Source: Candidatus Methanosuratincola sp. (lineage in GTDB: Archaea; Thermoproteota; Methanomethylicia; Methanomethylicales; Methanomethylicaceae). Taken from it: a DNA stretch of 64,000 nt. This document shows, piece by piece, positions 62,026 to 64,000 of this stretch (position 1 is its first letter; every line of letters starts with the position of its first letter). The stretch is taken from contig JACIVP010000006.1 of NCBI GenBank assembly GCA_014361455.1, positions 1 through 64,000 of the forward strand, given 5' to 3'. A program made the translations under genes and the position numbers. The notes under the pieces were generated by a model. That model was not told where the DNA came from. It did no database searches and saw nothing but the letters and a program-made list of their open reading frames with translations.

Positions 62026-62118
62026 GAGGTTTTTGAATAACCTTCTTTTCCAGTTTTCCACTATCAGAAGTGGCCAGATTTACCATTTCATTTTTTGGTT
62101 AAGTTTTTAGAAATCCTC
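62026..62118 (+). repeat. 92-bp direct repeat, copy 2 (downstream of ilvC)
   Basis: Begins GAGGTTTTTGAATAACC and ends GAAATCCTC, and matches 57857-57948 along its length, same orientation. The pair brackets 4.1 kb holding ilvB, ilvN, the zinc ribbon and ilvC, about 57 bases after the ilvC stop. Confidence 0.8.
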
Positions 62119-62502
62119 AATATAGTTATTTTCATTAAGTAATATCTGGTCTTAAACGGGTAAAAAATTATTACTCATCCCATCTTATCACTCTCCTTTC
62201 TTAAGCTGGTATCAATTAACCAACCGGGCAGTCGACTTCTGTTGCGCTGATGCAACAGGGATGGTGGTGGCATGACTGGTGCTGTGATTAATTTTATGGT
62301 GGCGAATGTATGTTGCTGCCCCGCCTGCCGAGGCAAGTCACGGGTTCGAACGGGAACAATGCCGCCTATGCATGGCAGCCATGCCTAACCGTGAACTTAC
62401 AGATGTGCTTTTTTAAATGCAAGATCTGCCTGTTCTCCAACTGCCTGTCTGGAATACCCTATTTGCTTCAACGTGCCATTTATCACAAACATAAATAAAC
62501 CA

Positions 62503-62637
62503 GAACGGGACGGTCACAGTCACAACCAACACTGCCCCCCGCCTATTATTCGTCAGAGTGCTACCTGCAGTCCTCAGCACAGACCTGCTTGAAGGGGAGG
62601 TGCTCAGGATCATCCCAATAGCCCAAGGAGAATAAAA
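62503..62637 (+). pseudogene. Start-less 3' remnant of an exported protein gene
   Basis: A 45-codon frame with Thr/Val-rich beta-like text (GTVTVTTNTAP), no start codon after the preceding stop. It may be the tail of a deleted secreted protein. Low certainty. Confidence 0.35.
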
Positions 62638-62723
62638 TATGTACCGGATCTTAGGGGCTCAACACAGAATAATCCCGGTTCTCCGCAGTCTATTTAAGCC
62701 ATGCATTTAAAATCCGCTCTAGG

Positions 62724-63584
62724 ATGAGTGCTATGCTGAACCCGTGGCTGATCCTAGGTCCGTCTGGAATGATCATAATCGGCATATGCGCGATACTCTT
62801 CTGGAGGAGGAAAGGCAAGGTCAATGGAACCGGCGAAGGAAAAATCCCATTCAGGTTCTTTGTCCTCGGCGGGATTTTGTGGACTGCCGCCATCATTCCT
62901 AAGCTGGTCATGGACTATGCGATTACACAGCCTCTCTATCTGTGGTGGTTTTCCTCAGTCGGGCCACTCGGTGGCCTGATTCTGCTTGGGATCTATGTGG
63001 GTCTTCGGACTGGGGTCTTTGAATGTGGGGCAGCTTACTTAGGGTTCAGGGTTATGGAAAAAAGGGAGATCTCTGGCGGGGGGAGTGCAGGAAGCCCAGG
63101 AATTGGGTACAACGAGGCTATTGCTGTCGGGGTGGGCTTCGGCGCATCTGAGGCAATCGTCTTGGGGCTCCCGTCGCTCCTCCAGATGGTAGCGATATTT
63201 CTCAACCCTTCGGTCCTATCGGGGCTCTCGCCTGACCAGCTCGCGATAATCGAGTCCCAGCTCAGCCAACCTACTTGGGCTGCAGTAGCAGCTGTATGGG
63301 AGCGAGCTTTCGTGATACTGGTCCATGTCTTCGCAACTGCCCTAGCATATGCGGCGGTGGTCCAAAGGCGCTTGCTACTGCTCGGCTACGCGATCGCCTA
63401 CAAATCCGCACTTGACGCCCCGATACCTCTCCTCCAGGCAGCACTTGCGGGCTCGGCTTACTACATTGTAATAACTGAGGCTTTTGTTGCAATCATGGGC
63501 TTGATCGGGCTTCTTGGGATACTGAACATGGACAGGATAGCATCCACAAGCGCAAATGATAATAGCAGTAGTCAACAACTTTGA
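62724..63584 (+). CDS. YhfC-type intramembrane metalloprotease
   Basis: 286 residues with about seven hydrophobic helices. Motifs of the YhfC/CAAX-like family appear: VGVGFGASEAIVLGL (Glu143) and VWERAFVILVHVFATA (Glu193, His201), with a further Glu100 in FECGA. These would bind the metal within the membrane. The substrate is unknown; the next gene is an exported protein. The N-terminus has a helix preceding the basic WRRKGK. Confidence 0.82.
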   Translation: MSAMLNPWLILGPSGMIIIGICAILFWRRKGKVNGTGEGKIPFRFFVLGGILWTAAIIPKLVMDYAITQPLYLWWFSSVGPLGGLILLGIYVGLRTGVFECGAAYLGFRVMEKREISGGGSAGSPGIGYNEAIAVGVGFGASEAIVLGLPSLLQMVAIFLNPSVLSGLSPDQLAIIESQLSQPTWAAVAAVWERAFVILVHVFATALAYAAVVQRRLLLLGYAIAYKSALDAPIPLLQAALAGSAYYIVITEAFVAIMGLIGLLGILNMDRIASTSANDNSSSQQL

Positions 63585-63602
63585 TCCGGTGCCAATTTGC
63601 AT

Positions 63603-64000
63603 ATGAAGAAGTCTTCCTTTGTGATTATTGCCGTCATCGTTGCACTTGCGGCGGTCGGGGGCATTGTCTACTGGCTTTCGCTGCCGCAGCCTGTGGACGA
63701 AGCTTCGCTCAGGGTCTATGCAGATCCGATGACCGAGAACTTACTCCTTGGGATTGAAAATGGGAACTATACCGCGTTCTCTAGGGACTTTGATGATGCG
63801 ATGAGAAATGCGCTCAACTTGACAAACTTCCAGCAGCTGATATCAAACCTTGATTCGAAGGTCGGGCATTACGTCTCTGACTCAAAGACGTTCATCAAGG
63901 GCGAACAGACTGGCAATTACATAATCGCCTACTACATGGCGGACTACACGAACGAGCCAGCAGGCGTCACAGTTAGGGTCGTGTTCACATCAGACAACGG
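63603..64000 (+). CDS. Exported DUF3887-like protein, cut by window end
   Basis: At least 132 residues from ATG 63603. A lysine-led hydrophobic segment (4-26) is a signal peptide or anchor. The rest, with LLLGIENGNYTAFSRDFDDA and a beta-rich end, resembles DUF3887, often found beside YhfC proteases. It starts 18 bases after the YhfC gene, so the two are co-transcribed. The C-terminus lies outside. Confidence 0.75.
   Translation, partial: MKKSSFVIIAVIVALAAVGGIVYWLSLPQPVDEASLRVYADPMTENLLLGIENGNYTAFSRDFDDAMRNALNLTNFQQLISNLDSKVGHYVSDSKTFIKGEQTGNYIIAYYMADYTNEPAGVTVRVVFTSDN

Larger units (their letters stand above)
61970..62723. other. Long spacer with repeat copy 2 and eroded coding text
   Basis: 754 bases. 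It contains direct repeat copy 2 (62026-62118), then a mixed stretch with no gene, then a 45-codon start-less frame (62503-62637) reading NQNGTVTVTTNTAPRLLFVR and DLLEGEVLRIIPIAQGE before a stop. The latter looks like the tail of a lost extracytoplasmic protein. A TTCGAAC stretch at about 62345 resembles a tRNA T-loop, but no matching arms exist. Confidence 0.5.

Noticed and set aside
62330-62370. tRNA-like T-loop GGGTTCGAAC
   Set aside because: Flanking bases cannot form the T-stem, acceptor or anticodon arms.
1-64000. CRISPR array, rRNA or tRNA genes
   Set aside because: No regularly spaced repeats and no rRNA- or tRNA-like sequence was found on reading.

Overview
The window is archaeal DNA, most likely from the TACK (Thermoproteota) side of the tree. 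A relative of Methanomethylicia or Bathyarchaeia is a reasonable guess, but there is no rRNA gene to prove it. The evidence is TATA-type promoters close to start codons, many TTG and GTG starts, and archaeal informational genes: proteasome alpha and beta subunits, deoxyhypusine synthase, a GPN-loop GTPase, a CPSF-type beta-CASP nuclease, a PIN-domain ATPase, Elp3, Lrp/AsnC regulators and lysine synthesis through LysX. MtmB-type methyltransferases with a corrinoid protein, and a NifB homologue, point to methanogen-like C1 chemistry. No rRNA, tRNA or CRISPR array was found.

Layout. 1-2.0 kb: the cut-off lysY/argC, lysX and an Lrp regulator. The first 141 bases are a chimera made from two pieces found at 1.9-2.0 and 3.8 kb. 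2.1-4.5 kb: an M48 membrane protease and two small membrane proteins. 4.6-5.4 kb: a decayed tnpB. 5.7-14.3 kb: DUF763, an uptake-plus-activation operon (PaaK-type ligase, tiny membrane protein, SSS symporter), a HARP-like small protein, a GPN GTPase, an acyl-CoA synthetase fused to CBS domains (interrupted by a 1-base frameshift) and an HTH-CBS regulator. 14.4-17.4 kb: a tnpB relic, thrB-thrC and a Rieske ferredoxin. 17.8-30.5 kb: housekeeping genes (DHS, LarE, Trm5-type, PINA-type, HDAC family, a Trm9-like/Elp3 pair, phosphatase, thioredoxin, CPSF-like, NifB-like) and two unknown genes. 30.8-38.2 kb: two tandem Lrp regulators, an IS605-type relic, a secreted or membrane hydrolase, regulators, an MBL-fold protein, the proteasome pair and TatD.

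38.2-42.8 kb is a complete BMP-family ABC importer. 42.9-44.0 kb is an inactivated IS5-type transposase. 44.1-50.0 kb carries two MtmB-family methyltransferases without pyrrolysine, their corrinoid protein, then an aldehyde:ferredoxin oxidoreductase with its four-cluster ferredoxin. 50.1-57.8 kb has an HMGL-family synthase, a phosphoesterase, a frameshifted bactofilin-like gene, LemA with DUF2207, a regulator, a flavin-type protein and a QueG-like Fe-S protein. 58.2-62.0 kb is the branched-chain amino acid block ilvB-ilvN-zinc ribbon-ilvC. A possible leader peptide rich in Ile, Val and Leu precedes it, and a 92-bp direct repeat flanks it. The window ends with a YhfC-type membrane protease and a cut-off secreted protein.

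Most interesting are the non-pyrrolysine MtmB cluster, the candidate ilv leader peptide and the flanking repeats, the Trm9-like/Elp3 operon, the atypical proteasome alpha subunit beside beta, the synthetase-CBS fusion, and a family of IS605-like ends at TTTAAC sites scattered in mostly dead copies. All functional calls rest on reading the sequence and remembered family motifs; no search was run.
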